Shown: positions 23,374 through 33,463, counted from the stretch's first letter. The stretch: 64,000 nucleotides of DNA from Oscillospiraceae bacterium (GCA_021199355.1 JAJQIF010000030.1:1-64000), one strand, 5' to 3'. The notes: generated from the sequence alone by a model not told the origin. Translations and numbers: made by a program.

Positions 23374-25089
23374 TTACTTCTTCTTTTTCTTGCCGGTGAC
23401 GACTACTACGACGACAACGACAACGATTACTACGATAACAATGATGATTCCAACTACAACTCCGGTGGAGCTTGAGCTGTCAGAGCTTGAAGATGAGCTG
23501 GTGTCAGCGGAAGTATCTTCATCCTCGACAACCTCTTCATCAGCGGTAGCCTCTGCCTGAAGTGCCTCAACAGTTGCGGTCATGGTAGCGACTCTGTCCT
23601 GAAGCTCGTCAGCAGCCTCGGTAGCCTTCGGATAGTTCTCAGCAGCCTTGGTTGCACGGTTAGCAGCCTTCTTGGCATCGTCAAGAGCGTCTTCCTTCTC
23701 TTCGAGGGTGGACTCTTCGCTGTTTACGATTTCCTCAGCGGCGTCAACTCTGTCTATGTATTCCTGCAAGGAAGCCAAGACCTCTTCGTCCTCTGCATCG
23801 AGTTCAACCAGGAATGCATCGATATCCTCAGGATATACGAGCTCATAAGCGTCGAAGCTAAGACTGAAGGAAACATTGGTCATAGCAGGAAGATACTGCT
23901 CAACTACGCCCTGAAGGTCAAGACCTGTTGCTTCCATGATAGGAGCGAGGATGTCAATAGCCTTGGAAGTACCAGAAGTCCAACCGCCCTCATCCTTAAT
24001 GGTCCATCTTGTGGTTACAGTGTCGCCAGAGATTACGATATCATCATAGCCTTCAGCGGTGATGGTGATGTCGGAATAGGTGAATGTGAATCTTGCACTG
24101 TCACCAGTGTCGCCAGCCTGCGAATCTTCAGGAAGAGTAAGATATCCGTCGTCCTGAATCTGAATTGCGAGTGCAGGGTTTACAGTCCATCCGCTGGTAT
24201 TCTCTTCGGTGAAGAGTCCATCGAAGGTGTAAGCATCATAATCCCAGCTTACATCTACGGATTCGCCGTAGCCAACAGATGTGTAGGAACCAACAGAGGT
24301 CCAGTTAGACCAGGTTACGTTTTCCTGACCATAAGCCTGTGCACCGATCTTCAAGCCCTGAACGGTGGTGTAGTTGTCAGCAGTGAGCTCCATGGGGAGG
24401 TCAGCAGTCTCAACTCTGGTGTCTTCGAATTCGCCTGCGAGGGTCAAAGTCCACCAAACATTGTAATCGGTGTCACGGCTGGTTCTCTGATAAGCGTTAT
24501 CAGCGTCGTCATTGCCGAGGATGTAGCAGGTGTAATCACGGCTACCGTCGGTGCAGGCGTTGATCTGCAAGGTCATTTCGATCTGATTGTCCTTGACATC
24601 GGTAATCGGGAACTTAGCTTCTACAGCGAAACCATTGTCGGTCTCAACTGCTACGAACTCAGCACCCTTGTCAGCCCAGTCGGAGCCGGTATCAGCACTG
24701 ATAGATCCGTCGTAACGGACACGGAGCTGATACTTGGAGTTGTTGTCCATCCAGAAGAACTCAACAGAGTCCTGCTCATAGGTGTTAGCTGAGCCCTGAT
24801 CAAGAGAGTCGTCATAGACCTCAAACCAAACGTATACCCACTCAGCGTCGTTAATGATGTATGCGCGTCCTATCGGATCGTCGAGAACTTCGCTTCCGCC
24901 GTTGCTGGAGCCCTTCTGAACGAATTCAAGAGCAGTAGCGGCGTCATAAGCCTCGTCCTTGGTACCGTCAACAGTGGCGGTTCCCTCAACAGACTCGTTT
25001 ACGATGTCTGCTGTAGCGGCGAATGAGATAGCTGTCATAGCCATGGTCATAGCCAGGACTACGCAGATAATACCAATTAGCCTCTTCAT
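23374..25089 (-). CDS. Membrane-anchored extracellular protein with CBM9-like domain
   Basis: A 571-residue exported protein. Residues 1-24 are a signal peptide ending ISFAA. Residues 28-220 resemble the CBM9-like sugar-binding fold seen in xylanases and sensor proteins (GTKDEAYDAAT, DDSVEFFW-type strings such as YEQDSVEFFWMDNNSKYQ, FAVEAKFPI). A second beta-rich region follows to about 420, then a coiled coil (430-510), a Ser run, one transmembrane segment made almost only of Ile and Val, and a terminal lysine pentad. This layout displays the domain outside the cell. TAGGAGG precedes the ATG at 25089; upstream frame is excluded because it spans an AT-rich promoter. Ligand unknown; a starch-uptake operon lies elsewhere in the window. 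Confidence 0.8.
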   Translation of the reverse strand: MKRLIGIICVVLAMTMAMTAISFAATADIVNESVEGTATVDGTKDEAYDAATALEFVQKGSSNGGSEVLDDPIGRAYIINDAEWVYVWFEVYDDSLDQGSANTYEQDSVEFFWMDNNSKYQLRVRYDGSISADTGSDWADKGAEFVAVETDNGFAVEAKFPITDVKDNQIEMTLQINACTDGSRDYTCYILGNDDADNAYQRTSRDTDYNVWWTLTLAGEFEDTRVETADLPMELTADNYTTVQGLKIGAQAYGQENVTWSNWTSVGSYTSVGYGESVDVSWDYDAYTFDGLFTEENTSGWTVNPALAIQIQDDGYLTLPEDSQAGDTGDSARFTFTYSDITITAEGYDDIVISGDTVTTRWTIKDEGGWTSGTSKAIDILAPIMEATGLDLQGVVEQYLPAMTNVSFSLSFDAYELVYPEDIDAFLVELDAEDEEVLASLQEYIDRVDAAEEIVNSEESTLEEKEDALDDAKKAANRATKAAENYPKATEAADELQDRVATMTATVEALQAEATADEEVVEDEDTSADTSSSSSSDSSSSTGVVVGIIIVIVVIVVVVVVVVVTGKKKKK

Positions 25090-25255
25090 TATTATAATAC
25101 CTCCTAAAAGTATTTGGCGAGATTTATTATAACACAAATTGTCCTCGGTTTCTATTGACAACTTGCACAAATAAAAACACGTTTTTTGTGCATGTTGCAC
25201 AACCACTGATTTTGTATACATTTCCACCGGAGTTGTCGTATTTTATCAGAAAAGA

Positions 25256-25292
25256 AATCCGCCGTCCCCTTTTGATAAGAGAACGGCGGATT
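25256..25292 (-). terminator. Terminator of groESL
   Basis: AATCCGCCGT/ACGGCGGATT stem extended by inner pairing, followed on the minus strand by TCTTTTC, 36 bases after the groEL stop. Confidence 0.75.
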
Positions 25293-25327
25293 CTATATAT
25301 GGCGGTTTACTTGCTACCTGATATCTA

Positions 25328-26992
<1,665 letters not shown>

Positions 26993-27277
26993 TTACTCTA
27001 CAACTGCGAGAATATCGCCCATGCTTACTATAGTATACTCTTCTCCGTCAACCTTGACTTCGGTTCCAGAATACTTGGAAAGAAGAACCTTGTCACCGAC
27101 AGAAACCTTCATAGCGGTTTCCTTGCCGTCTCTCGGGGAGCCGTCTCCTACTGCTACAACCTCAGCTACCTGAGGCTTTTCTTTTGCTGATGCTGTGAGG
27201 ATGATTCCGCCCTTTGTGGTTTCCTCGGCTTCGGTCATCTTGACAACAACACGATCAAATAACGGTTTTAATGTCAT
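26993..27277 (-). CDS. groS: 10 kDa co-chaperonin GroES
   Basis: A 94-residue co-chaperonin: LKPLFDRVVVKMTEAEETT, the mobile loop GGIILTASAKEKPQ, and the ending EEYTIVSMGDILAVVE are canonical. GGAGG precedes the ATG. First gene of the groESL operon; expression is expected to rise on heat or protein-folding stress through release of HrcA from CIRCE. Confidence 0.99.
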   Translation of the reverse strand: MTLKPLFDRVVVKMTEAEETTKGGIILTASAKEKPQVAEVVAVGDGSPRDGKETAMKVSVGDKVLLSKYSGTEVKVDGEEYTIVSMGDILAVVE

Positions 27278-27319
27278 GAATGTTTCCTCCTTTATGGATT
27301 ATAATATAAAATCTTGATT

Positions 27320-27346
27320 TTGGCACTCTTCGCTCCCGAGTGCTAA
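27320..27346. promoter_or_regulatory. CIRCE operator (HrcA binding site)
   Basis: Minus strand TTAGCACTC-N9-GAGTGCCAA, a single mismatch from the CIRCE consensus TTAGCACTC-N9-GAGTGCTAA. It lies directly downstream of the groESL -10, the usual place. The hrcA gene is not in the window. Confidence 0.95.
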
Positions 27347-27350
27347 ATCT

Positions 27351-27378
27351 ATTGTACCACGCCCTGCGGAAAAATCAA
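27351..27378 (-). promoter_or_regulatory. Promoter of groESL
   Basis: Minus-strand TTGATT, 16 bases, TACAAT, with CIRCE at the expected transcription start. An alternative TATAAT lies inside the leader at 27299-27304 but has no -35. Confidence 0.75.
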
Positions 27379-27570
27379 GCGATATTTGTCACGAAACTCG
27401 ATTTTCGGCGGTTTGCACAACAAGTCGGGCTCGATTCCGATTAAAAATTCCCAACTTGCACCATCAAATTCGGAAATACCGTTTAAATTCCGACCAAGGC
27501 GTTAAAACTCTGTCTGTGAGCCCGATTTTAGCTTTTATTAATCTTTTGGCAACAAAAATCACAGAAACTC
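27379..27570. other. Intergenic stretch between groESL and the response regulator
   Basis: No gene is visible. The divergent spacer carries an eight-base inverted pair TCGGGCTC (27427-27434) and GAGCCCGA (27517-27524) about 80 bases apart, which could be a long-range RNA stem or chance. Confidence 0.3.
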
Positions 27571-27599
27571 TTGAAAAAGAGCGAATTATAGTCTATAAT
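27571..27599 (+). promoter_or_regulatory. Promoter of the response regulator operon
   Basis: TTGAAA, 17 bases, TATAAT, 47 bases before the GTG start of the regulator. Confidence 0.75.
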
Positions 27600-27645
27600 A
27601 TAGGATAGATATTTATGTGATCGCTTCCGAAGGGAGTTGGTATTT

Positions 27646-28371
27646 GTGAGCGGAAGAGTTCTTATAATAGACAGTGACAGAAATATTTGCGAGCTGATTC
27701 GCCTCAGCCTCGAAAAAGAGGGCTACAGCGTGATGATTGCCCTTGACGGCGAAGAGGGGCTTGTGCAGTTCTCCGCTCTCAAGCCGGATCTTGTGCTCCT
27801 CGAAGTGGCGCTCCCCTCGGTCGACGGCTGGCAGGTCTGCCGGGAGATAAGAAAGAAGTCCGACATACCTATTATATTCATAACCTCAAAATCGGAGATA
27901 TTCGATAAAGTATTGGGACTCGAGCTCGGAGCGGACGACTACATCGTGAAGCCGTTTGATACCCGTGAGGTCGCCGCAAGAGTAAAGGCAGTGCTCAGAA
28001 GATACGGTCTCTCGAAGCCGAGCTCTCAATCGAAAGAGATTCACTATGAGGGCTTGGACATCGACATGAACCGCTATGAGCTCAAGATCAGGGGCGAGAT
28101 TATCCCCACTCCCCCGAAGGAGCTCGAACTGCTGTATTATATGGCGTCGCACCCGAACACGGTGTTCAACCGCGACCAGCTACTCGACGAGGTCTGGGGG
28201 TACGACTATTACGGGAGCTCACGGACGATTGACGTCCACATAAAGAGGCTCCGCAAGAAGATTGACGGAGTATCAGCACATTGGAAGCTTACGACGGTAT
28301 GGAGCGTCGGATACAAGTTCGAGCTTGACAGCCCGGACGCCGGTAAAGAACAGGAAAGGAAAAAGCCATGA
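27646..28371 (+). CDS. OmpR/PhoB-type response regulator with Glu at the phosphorylation site
   Basis: A 241-residue protein with receiver (1-120) and winged-helix DNA-binding (128-230) domains. Receiver landmarks: acidic Asp9 and Asp11, Thr80, Lys102 in IVKPFD. The phospho-acceptor position is Glu53 ([13 protein letters not shown]) where Asp is expected, so the protein probably cannot be phosphorylated normally and may be constitutively active, since Asp-to-Glu sometimes mimics phosphorylation. The C-terminal domain is standard ([34 protein letters not shown]). No histidine kinase lies nearby. GTG at 27646 is chosen for GGGAG nine bases upstream. It overlaps the next gene by four bases. Confidence 0.92.
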   Translation: MSGRVLIIDSDRNICELIRLSLEKEGYSVMIALDGEEGLVQFSALKPDLVLLEVALPSVDGWQVCREIRKKSDIPIIFITSKSEIFDKVLGLELGADDYIVKPFDTREVAARVKAVLRRYGLSKPSSQSKEIHYEGLDIDMNRYELKIRGEIIPTPPKELELLYYMASHPNTVFNRDQLLDEVWGYDYYGSSRTIDVHIKRLRKKIDGVSAHWKLTTVWSVGYKFELDSPDAGKEQERKKP

Positions 28372-29288
28372 TAGATTTCTTTGACGAAGATTTCCCGTTG
28401 ACAAAAAAGCAGGAAGAGCTTCAGAAGAAGCTTGAAGAAGAGAAGAAAGCTCAGGAAGAAGCAAAAGCCGAAGCAGTCGCTGAAGAGCCTACTGTTGAGA
28501 AGCCCATAACGGAAGAGCCTGCCCCCGAGCCGGAAGTTGTTCCCGTGCCTGAACCCGAGCCTGAGCCTGTTGCGGAAGCTGTCGAAGCTATCGAAGCTAT
28601 CGCAGAGCCTGAGCCGGAACCGGAACCCGTTGTGGAACCTGAGCCCGAGCCGGTTGTCGAAGACGCTCCCGAAGAGGTTCACGAGCCGGAAGCTCCTGTT
28701 GAACCTGAGGTTGAACCTGAAACCGAGCCGGAGCCTGCTCCCGTGGAATACGTTCCCGACGTGAATATCTCATTCTCGGATGAGAGCATCGACGATATAA
28801 ACATCGACGATGAGGCGGTTGTAGAGCCCGAAGAACCAGTTGAGTCCGAAGAGCCCGAAACGATAGAAATCCCCGAAGAAGCTCCCGCGGAGGATGCCGC
28901 TGCAGACAACGCCCTTCACGAAGAGCTACAGAGACTTCTTGAAAAGCTTGATAGCATGGAAAAAACCGTCGATTCTCTCGAACAGGCAAGAGCCGAGCAG
29001 GCGAAAGCCGCCGAAGCGAGCGAGCCCGAGAATGAAGAACCGGATTTCAACTATGAATATGACGACAGATATTTCGCCGAGGAGGAAACTCCGGCATATA
29101 AATATCCCGAGTTGTACAAGAAGCCCCAGAAAACCACAGTCAAAAAGACCGCCGTCAAGACTGCCAAGAAGCCCAAAAAGAACGATCACACCGTCAGTGT
29201 CAATACCCGTACCCTTCTGCAGGTCGGCGCCATCGTTGCGGCTACTGCCGCGGCTGTAAAGCTCCTCGACAGGAAGGACGACGATTAA
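28368..29288 (+). CDS. Acidic Pro-Glu repeat protein with coiled coil and C-terminal hydrophobic segment
   Basis: A 306-residue protein of unknown function. After a short head ([20 protein letters not shown]) come a Lys/Glu helix, about 100 residues of PEPE-type repeats, an acidic Asp/Ile stretch, a coiled coil ([18 protein letters not shown]), a Tyr-rich segment and a basic Lys/Thr-rich stretch ([15 protein letters not shown]). It ends with a weak hydrophobic helix ([18 protein letters not shown]). The Pro-Glu tract is probably an extended spacer. It overlaps the response regulator (ATGA) and precedes htrA by 26 bases, so the three genes form an operon. Confidence 0.8.
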   Translation: MIDFFDEDFPLTKKQEELQKKLEEEKKAQEEAKAEAVAEEPTVEKPITEEPAPEPEVVPVPEPEPEPVAEAVEAIEAIAEPEPEPEPVVEPEPEPVVEDAPEEVHEPEAPVEPEVEPETEPEPAPVEYVPDVNISFSDESIDDINIDDEAVVEPEEPVESEEPETIEIPEEAPAEDAAADNALHEELQRLLEKLDSMEKTVDSLEQARAEQAKAAEASEPENEEPDFNYEYDDRYFAEEETPAYKYPELYKKPQKTTVKKTAVKTAKKPKKNDHTVSVNTRTLLQVGAIVAATAAAVKLLDRKDDD

Positions 29289-29314
29289 GCGATTTTCGGA
29301 AAGGCAATACACCT

Positions 29315-30676
29315 ATGAACGAATTTACCCCAGAGAATGAAATAAAGAATGAAACCATAGAATCACCCGAGATTACTCCGACAGAAGAACCACTTCCAAA
29401 AGAAATTCCCATGAAGAAAAAGAAGGTCCGAGAGGAGCAGTCGGTCGAGGATGAGCTGAGGGAGCTCGCCTATGACGAGGTTGCGAATCTCGACTATCTC
29501 CCGAAGCCGATAGGAACGGTCAGACGGAGCAGTCACACCTTCCTCAAGTGCTTTATATTCTTCCTGATACTGTTTGTAGTGCTGTTCTTCGTGACGGCGC
29601 ACGCCGTTTTCGGCTCCGGCTGGATAAAGAACATGATTGACGGCACAGGAAACTTCCAGACGTTCACGATTCCGACAGTTCAGCACGAAGAGCTTGAGGA
29701 AAAGTATTATCAGGAGGACGGAAGGTACACCGTCGAGGGCGTCGCGCAGACCTGCTTGCCCTCTATCGTCACCATCGAGGCATACACCGGAAACACCATC
29801 TTTGCGTCTTATTCGCAGGGCTCCGGCATCATCATGACCTCGGACGGCTATATTATCACAAACGCTCACGTCATCGAGGACGCCGACCTATCAATCGTCG
29901 TTCGCCTCTATGACGGCTCGGAATATAACGCCACCGTTGTCGGAAGCGATTCGAGAACGGATTTGGCGGTTCTCAAGATAAACGCCACCGACCTGACTCC
30001 CGCTCAGTTCGGGGATTCCGACCAGCTCGAGCTCGGAGAACAGGTTGTCACGCTCGGCTCCCCCGCCGGTCTTGAATCGACCGTCACGACGGGCATCGTT
30101 TCGGGCTTGAACCGCATGATAAGCGTCGAGTCGGACAACATCAGCATGGAGTGCATCCAGATTGATGCCGCCATCAATCCCGGAAACTCTGGCGGCGCGC
30201 TTGTCAACATGTGGGGACAGGTCGTCGGCATCACCTCGTCGAAGCTTGAAGCTGTCGAATACGACAACATCGGCTTTGCAATCTCAATCAACGCTGCGAT
30301 TCCGATTCTGGAAGAGCTCATCGAAAACGGCGGAATCCTTGGGCGTCCCAAGGTCGGCATCAGCTTCTACGCAATTTCCGACACCATGGCGGACATCTAT
30401 GGTCTCCCCGCCGGTCTCTATATCGCCGAAATCGACGAAACCTGCGACATCTCGAACACCGACCTGCAGGTCGACGACGTCATCACAGAAATGAATGGCA
30501 CCAAGGTCACATCTGCGGACGATGTCTATGCGATAATCTTCGAGCTGAATCCCGGCGACGAAGTAACCGCCACATGCCTCCGCATGAACGACGACGGCAA
30601 CTGGACTGAGTTTGAGATAACCTTCAAGCTTGAAGAGGACACGACAAGCTCGATTCAGGAGACGGAGGAAGAGTAA
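29315..30676 (+). CDS. Membrane-anchored HtrA/DegP-type serine protease
   Basis: A 453-residue S1C protease. Residues 1-75 are a charged cytoplasmic tail, 77-96 a transmembrane anchor, 140-320 the trypsin-like domain with His185 (ITNAHVIE), Asp216 (RTDLAVLK) and Ser292 (NPGNSGGALVN), and 345-440 one PDZ domain. Members degrade or refold misfolded exported proteins at the membrane. The gene is the last of an operon with a modified response regulator, which suggests an envelope-stress module comparable to CssR-HtrA but without a kinase. Confidence 0.94.
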   Translation: MNEFTPENEIKNETIESPEITPTEEPLPKEIPMKKKKVREEQSVEDELRELAYDEVANLDYLPKPIGTVRRSSHTFLKCFIFFLILFVVLFFVTAHAVFGSGWIKNMIDGTGNFQTFTIPTVQHEELEEKYYQEDGRYTVEGVAQTCLPSIVTIEAYTGNTIFASYSQGSGIIMTSDGYIITNAHVIEDADLSIVVRLYDGSEYNATVVGSDSRTDLAVLKINATDLTPAQFGDSDQLELGEQVVTLGSPAGLESTVTTGIVSGLNRMISVESDNISMECIQIDAAINPGNSGGALVNMWGQVVGITSSKLEAVEYDNIGFAISINAAIPILEELIENGGILGRPKVGISFYAISDTMADIYGLPAGLYIAEIDETCDISNTDLQVDDVITEMNGTKVTSADDVYAIIFELNPGDEVTATCLRMNDDGNWTEFEITFKLEEDTTSSIQETEEE

Positions 30677-30693
30677 AAATAAACTATTGCAAA

Positions 30694-30724
30694 AACTCCC
30701 CAAACCGATGTGGTTTGGGGAGTT
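30694..30724. terminator. Bidirectional terminator palindrome, copy A
   Basis: AACTCCCCAAACC/GGTTTGGGGAGTT, a perfect 13-base stem with loop GATGT, ending htrA and, on the other strand, the toxin-antitoxin transcript. A near-identical inverted copy lies at 31368-31398. Confidence 0.9.
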
Positions 30725-30731
30725 TCCATCA

Positions 30732-31010
30732 TTAAAACAAATCACTGTGTGAACCTGTGCGAATCAGTTTCAACACCAATACTTCACTTTGAATCTGATA
30801 TACCAATAACCAGTCCGGCTGAATGTGACACTCACGCATATTTTTATAACCACCCGAATTTGTCAGTGCATGGTCACGGTATTTGGCTTGCAACTGTTGC
30901 TCATTTGCTAAAGTGGTAATTACTGCTTGCAATTCGTTTGGATTACAGCCTCTTTTGATACAGAGCTTATAATCTCTTTTAAACTGTCCGGTGAACTCTA
31001 CTTTAAGCAT
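30732..31010 (-). CDS. YafQ-family mRNA interferase toxin
   Basis: A 92-residue RelE-superfamily toxin that cleaves mRNA on the ribosome. It matches YafQ residue by residue in the active site: His47 (YRDHAL), His62, Asp66 (CHIQPDW), Arg84 and His88 (IRTGSHSDLF). No inactivating change is visible. It overlaps the antitoxin gene by eight bases, with the antitoxin first, the standard dinJ-yafQ order. Confidence 0.93.
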   Translation of the reverse strand: MLKVEFTGQFKRDYKLCIKRGCNPNELQAVITTLANEQQLQAKYRDHALTNSGGYKNMRECHIQPDWLLVYQIQSEVLVLKLIRTGSHSDLF

Positions 31011-31272
31011 TCAGAGCCTCCATAAGTTCATCTATAGATTCATAAGGTCCGTAAACATCTTCGCCCTTTTCGGCTGATTCCATTGCCGCAAGAGTGACCG
31101 CGTTAGGCGTGTTCTTGCTAATCTCGAAAGGAATGCCCTGCTCCCGCACCGACTGTTTCAAAAACACGGTGAAAGCTGTCGAAAGATTCATACCGAGGTC
31201 GCTAAACAAAACGTCTGCCTGCTTCTTGAGATTACTGTCGACTCTGAAAGTAACATTTACACTTTGGCTCAT
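31003..31272 (-). CDS. RelB/DinJ-family antitoxin
   Basis: An 89-residue antitoxin. The N-terminal ribbon-helix-helix (VNVTFRVDSNLKKQADVLFS, then LGMNLSTAFTVFLKQSV) binds DNA and represses the operon. The C-terminal tail (DVYGPYESIDELMEALNA) would wrap the YafQ-type toxin. AGGAGG precedes the ATG. Own promoter at 31293-31321. Confidence 0.93.
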   Translation of the reverse strand: MSQSVNVTFRVDSNLKKQADVLFSDLGMNLSTAFTVFLKQSVREQGIPFEISKNTPNAVTLAAMESAEKGEDVYGPYESIDELMEALNA

Positions 31273-31292
31273 ACTAATCGCCTCCTAAGTAT

Positions 31293-31321
31293 ATTATATT
31301 CGATTGCACCATATTTGTCAA
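31293..31321 (-). promoter_or_regulatory. Promoter of the dinJ-yafQ-type pair
   Basis: Minus-strand TTGACA, 17 bases, TATAAT. ATTGCAC (31303-31309) and GTGCAAT (31331-31337) form inverted arms around the -35, a possible operator for the antitoxin complex. Confidence 0.8.
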
Positions 31322-31367
31322 GCATATTTTGTGCAATTTCTGTGCTTTTCATGTGCGTAAGCTATTA

Positions 31368-31398
31368 AAATTCCCAAACCACATCGGTTTGGGGAGTT
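31368..31398. repeat. Terminator palindrome, inverted copy B
   Basis: TTCCCAAACC-acatc-GGTTTGGGGA followed by GTTTTGTTT. It equals the reverse complement of copy A at 30694-30724 apart from two bases, so the dinJ-yafQ cassette is bracketed by inverted copies of one hairpin. Confidence 0.8.
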
Positions 31399-31434
31399 TT
31401 GTTTCTGAGGATGATATTTTCCACAGGGGCGAAT

Positions 31435-31914
31435 TTATATCCCCATAATATCATGAAAATACGGCAGGGTGGAAAACTGATACTTTCTTGCGAACTCCCT
31501 CGGGTGAAGAGTCTTCTTGCCGGTGACGTGGTTTATGTAGGTGTCGACATAATTCACCGCCGATTCAACAATAGTCGGCAAATTTCTCTTCATTTCCGCA
31601 TACTCGTCTTGGTCGACGATCGCGTTTTCTTCGTCAAAATAGCTCGTGTCCCTGACGATGACGATTTTCGAGAAATCGAGTCCCGAGTGCGAACGCTTCG
31701 AACGCTCCGTATTCGTGAACAGGAAAGCGTTTTTGTGGTGAATATCCGAGCGGAACGGGACGCAGATGAAGTAATCATCGTGAGTATCTATGAGAAGGCA
31801 GGTATACGGTCTTGAGTGCTTGTGCATGAGCTCGGAAAACTTCTCGGGCGGGTAGTCCGCCGCGAATTTCGGGGACAATAAATGCAAATTTGCGTCAAAT
31901 TCCAACACAATCAC
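31435..31914 (-). CDS. ToxN/TenpN-like type III toxin (endoribonuclease)
   Basis: A 159-residue protein that I assign to the ToxN/AbiQ/TenpN toxin group by the pattern HSRPYTCLLIDTHDDYFIC, VPFRSDIHHKNAF and SGLDFSKIVIV, and by its context. It lies just after two tandem 52-53-base repeats and a terminator-like hairpin on the same strand, exactly as antitoxin RNA precedes these toxins. The group cuts RNA and is inhibited by the repeat RNA. The start is uncertain: the frame begins with GTG at 31914, but GTG 31908 or TTG 31905 after AGGTGA fit better. Confidence 0.78.
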   Translation of the reverse strand: MIVLEFDANLHLLSPKFAADYPPEKFSELMHKHSRPYTCLLIDTHDDYFICVPFRSDIHHKNAFLFTNTERSKRSHSGLDFSKIVIVRDTSYFDEENAIVDQDEYAEMKRNLPTIVESAVNYVDTYINHVTGKKTLHPREFARKYQFSTLPYFHDIMGI

Positions 31915-31920
31915 CTACAA

Positions 31921-32105
31921 AAAACGAGGATGCCCAAATCGGTCACCCTCGGAATTTTCTTCGCTCGGTCAGTTTTATTTTACCGATGTGTCAGAACCGT
32001 CACACATCATCTTCGCACGGTCAATTTTTATTTTACCGACGAGTCGGAACCGTCACTCGTCATCGTTCAGCGAAGCAGAGAACGGAAAGACTTCTTCCCG
32101 CCTCT
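31921..32105 (-). ncRNA. Repeat RNA antitoxin with terminator, type III TA
   Basis: Two tandem repeats (32011-32063 and 31959-32010) are about 80 percent alike by eye. Each contains a CGGT/ACCG pairing and a seven-base hairpin: GACGAGT/ACTCGTC in the first and GATGTGT/ACACATC in the second. The stem bases differ but pairing is kept, direct evidence of RNA structure. A third hairpin, CGAGG/CCTCG followed by TTTTTT (31921-31951), stands between repeats and toxin, the leaky terminator that sets RNA excess over toxin in type III systems. Transcription would start near 32105. Confidence 0.78.
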
Positions 32106-32111
32106 ACTTAT

Positions 32112-32139
32112 ATTATACACGAAATCAGAAAAAATGCAA
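32112..32139 (-). promoter_or_regulatory. Promoter of the type III toxin-antitoxin locus
   Basis: Minus-strand TTGCAT, 16 bases, TATAAT, placed to begin transcription just upstream of the RNA repeats. Confidence 0.8.
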
Positions 32140-32191
32140 GCCCTGTCAGACAGAAATTTTTATTTTTTCTTCCTGCACAAGCCAAGAAGCA

Positions 32192-33442
32192 TTACAACAG
32201 CCTAATCTTCTTCATCAGCTTACAGCTCTCTGTGAGCTTATTGAGCCTTGTGTCAATTTCGCTTTCGACCATTGTCGGGGTGATGAAGGCGAGCTCGTGC
32301 TGGGAGCGCTGTTTTCTCGGGATGAAGTCGACGTAGCCGAAGAGGTTCGTGATTTCGCTCTTCAGGGCGTCGGCGTCCTGGTTTTCGGTGCGGATTCGGG
32401 CGTAGATGCTGACCTCGGCGGACTTGTAGGGGCGGATGAAGTCGTTCGATTCGCTCTCCTCCCAGTTCAGGGAGACGATGTCCTTGCCCTCGTGCTTGGC
32501 GGCGTCGATGATGTCACCGACAACTGCCGAGGCGGTCGGGAACTTGCCGGCTCCTCTGCCATAGAAGAGGCAGTCGCCGACGGCATCGCCGGTCACCATG
32601 ATGGCGTTGTAGACGTCGTTTACGCTCGAAAGAGGGTTGTTGACGCTTACGAGTCTCGGGCAGACGGTCGCAACGATTCCGCTCTCGGTGTTCTCGATAA
32701 GACCGATGAGCTTGATAGCATAGCCCGCACTCTCGGCATACTCAACGTCGTCGAGTGTAATCTCTCTGATGCCGGAGCAGTGGACATATTCGGGATAGAT
32801 GTGCTTGCCGAAGGCGAGCGAGCCTAAGATGCAAAGCTTTCTTGTTGCGTCGTGACCGTCGACATCGGCGGACGGGTCCTTTTCGGCATATCCGAGTTGC
32901 TGAGCCTGAGAAAGGGCTTGGTCGAACGAACGCTGGTCGTAAATCATTTTCGTAAGAATGTAGTTTGTGGTGCCGTTCAGAATTCCCGCAATTCTTGAGA
33001 AACGGTTGGCGGCGAGGCACTGGTGCAAAGGTCTGATAATCGGGATTCCCCCGCCGACGCTCGCCTCGAAGAGATAGTTGCAGTTATTCGCCTTTGCGAT
33101 TTTCAGGAGCTCCGCGCCATGAGAGGCGACGAGCTCTTTATTCGATGTGACGACGCTGACGCCCTTACTGAGAAGCCTTTTCGTGTAATCATAGGCGAAG
33201 GTCTTGCCGCCCATGACCTCGGCAACAACTTTGATTTCGGGGTCGTTCAGGATGTCGTCGAAGTTCTTGGTGAACTTGTCAATGAACGGACTCCCCGGGA
33301 AGTCTCTTAAGTCGAGAATATACTTGATGTCGAGCTCTCGCCCACATCTCTTCTCGATAACGTCCTTATTCTGATAAAAAAGCTCAACGGTTCCCGAGCC
33401 GACGACTCCGAAACCCATTACTGCGATTTGTGTTACTGCCAT
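32192..33442 (-). CDS. hom: Homoserine dehydrogenase
   Basis: A 416-residue enzyme reducing aspartate semialdehyde to homoserine for threonine and methionine. Residues 5-14 (IAVMGFGVVGSGT) bind NAD(P), the catalytic region has GILNGTTNYILTKM and AEKDPSADVDGHDATRKL, and a C-terminal ACT domain (about 345-410) allows threonine feedback. Length is normal. It follows the ACT/HTH gene by 21 bases; both are read from the promoter at 33962-33990. Confidence 0.97.
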   Translation of the reverse strand: MAVTQIAVMGFGVVGSGTVELFYQNKDVIEKRCGRELDIKYILDLRDFPGSPFIDKFTKNFDDILNDPEIKVVAEVMGGKTFAYDYTKRLLSKGVSVVTSNKELVASHGAELLKIAKANNCNYLFEASVGGGIPIIRPLHQCLAANRFSRIAGILNGTTNYILTKMIYDQRSFDQALSQAQQLGYAEKDPSADVDGHDATRKLCILGSLAFGKHIYPEYVHCSGIREITLDDVEYAESAGYAIKLIGLIENTESGIVATVCPRLVSVNNPLSSVNDVYNAIMVTGDAVGDCLFYGRGAGKFPTASAVVGDIIDAAKHEGKDIVSLNWEESESNDFIRPYKSAEVSIYARIRTENQDADALKSEITNLFGYVDFIPRKQRSQHELAFITPTMVESEIDTRLNKLTESCKLMKKIRLL

Positions 33443-33463
33443 TGTTTTTTCCTCCGAAATATG

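Noticed and set aside
28679..28909. Ser/Gly-rich minus-strand frame opposite the PEPE gene
   Set aside because: Complement of the Pro-Glu repeats; no signals.
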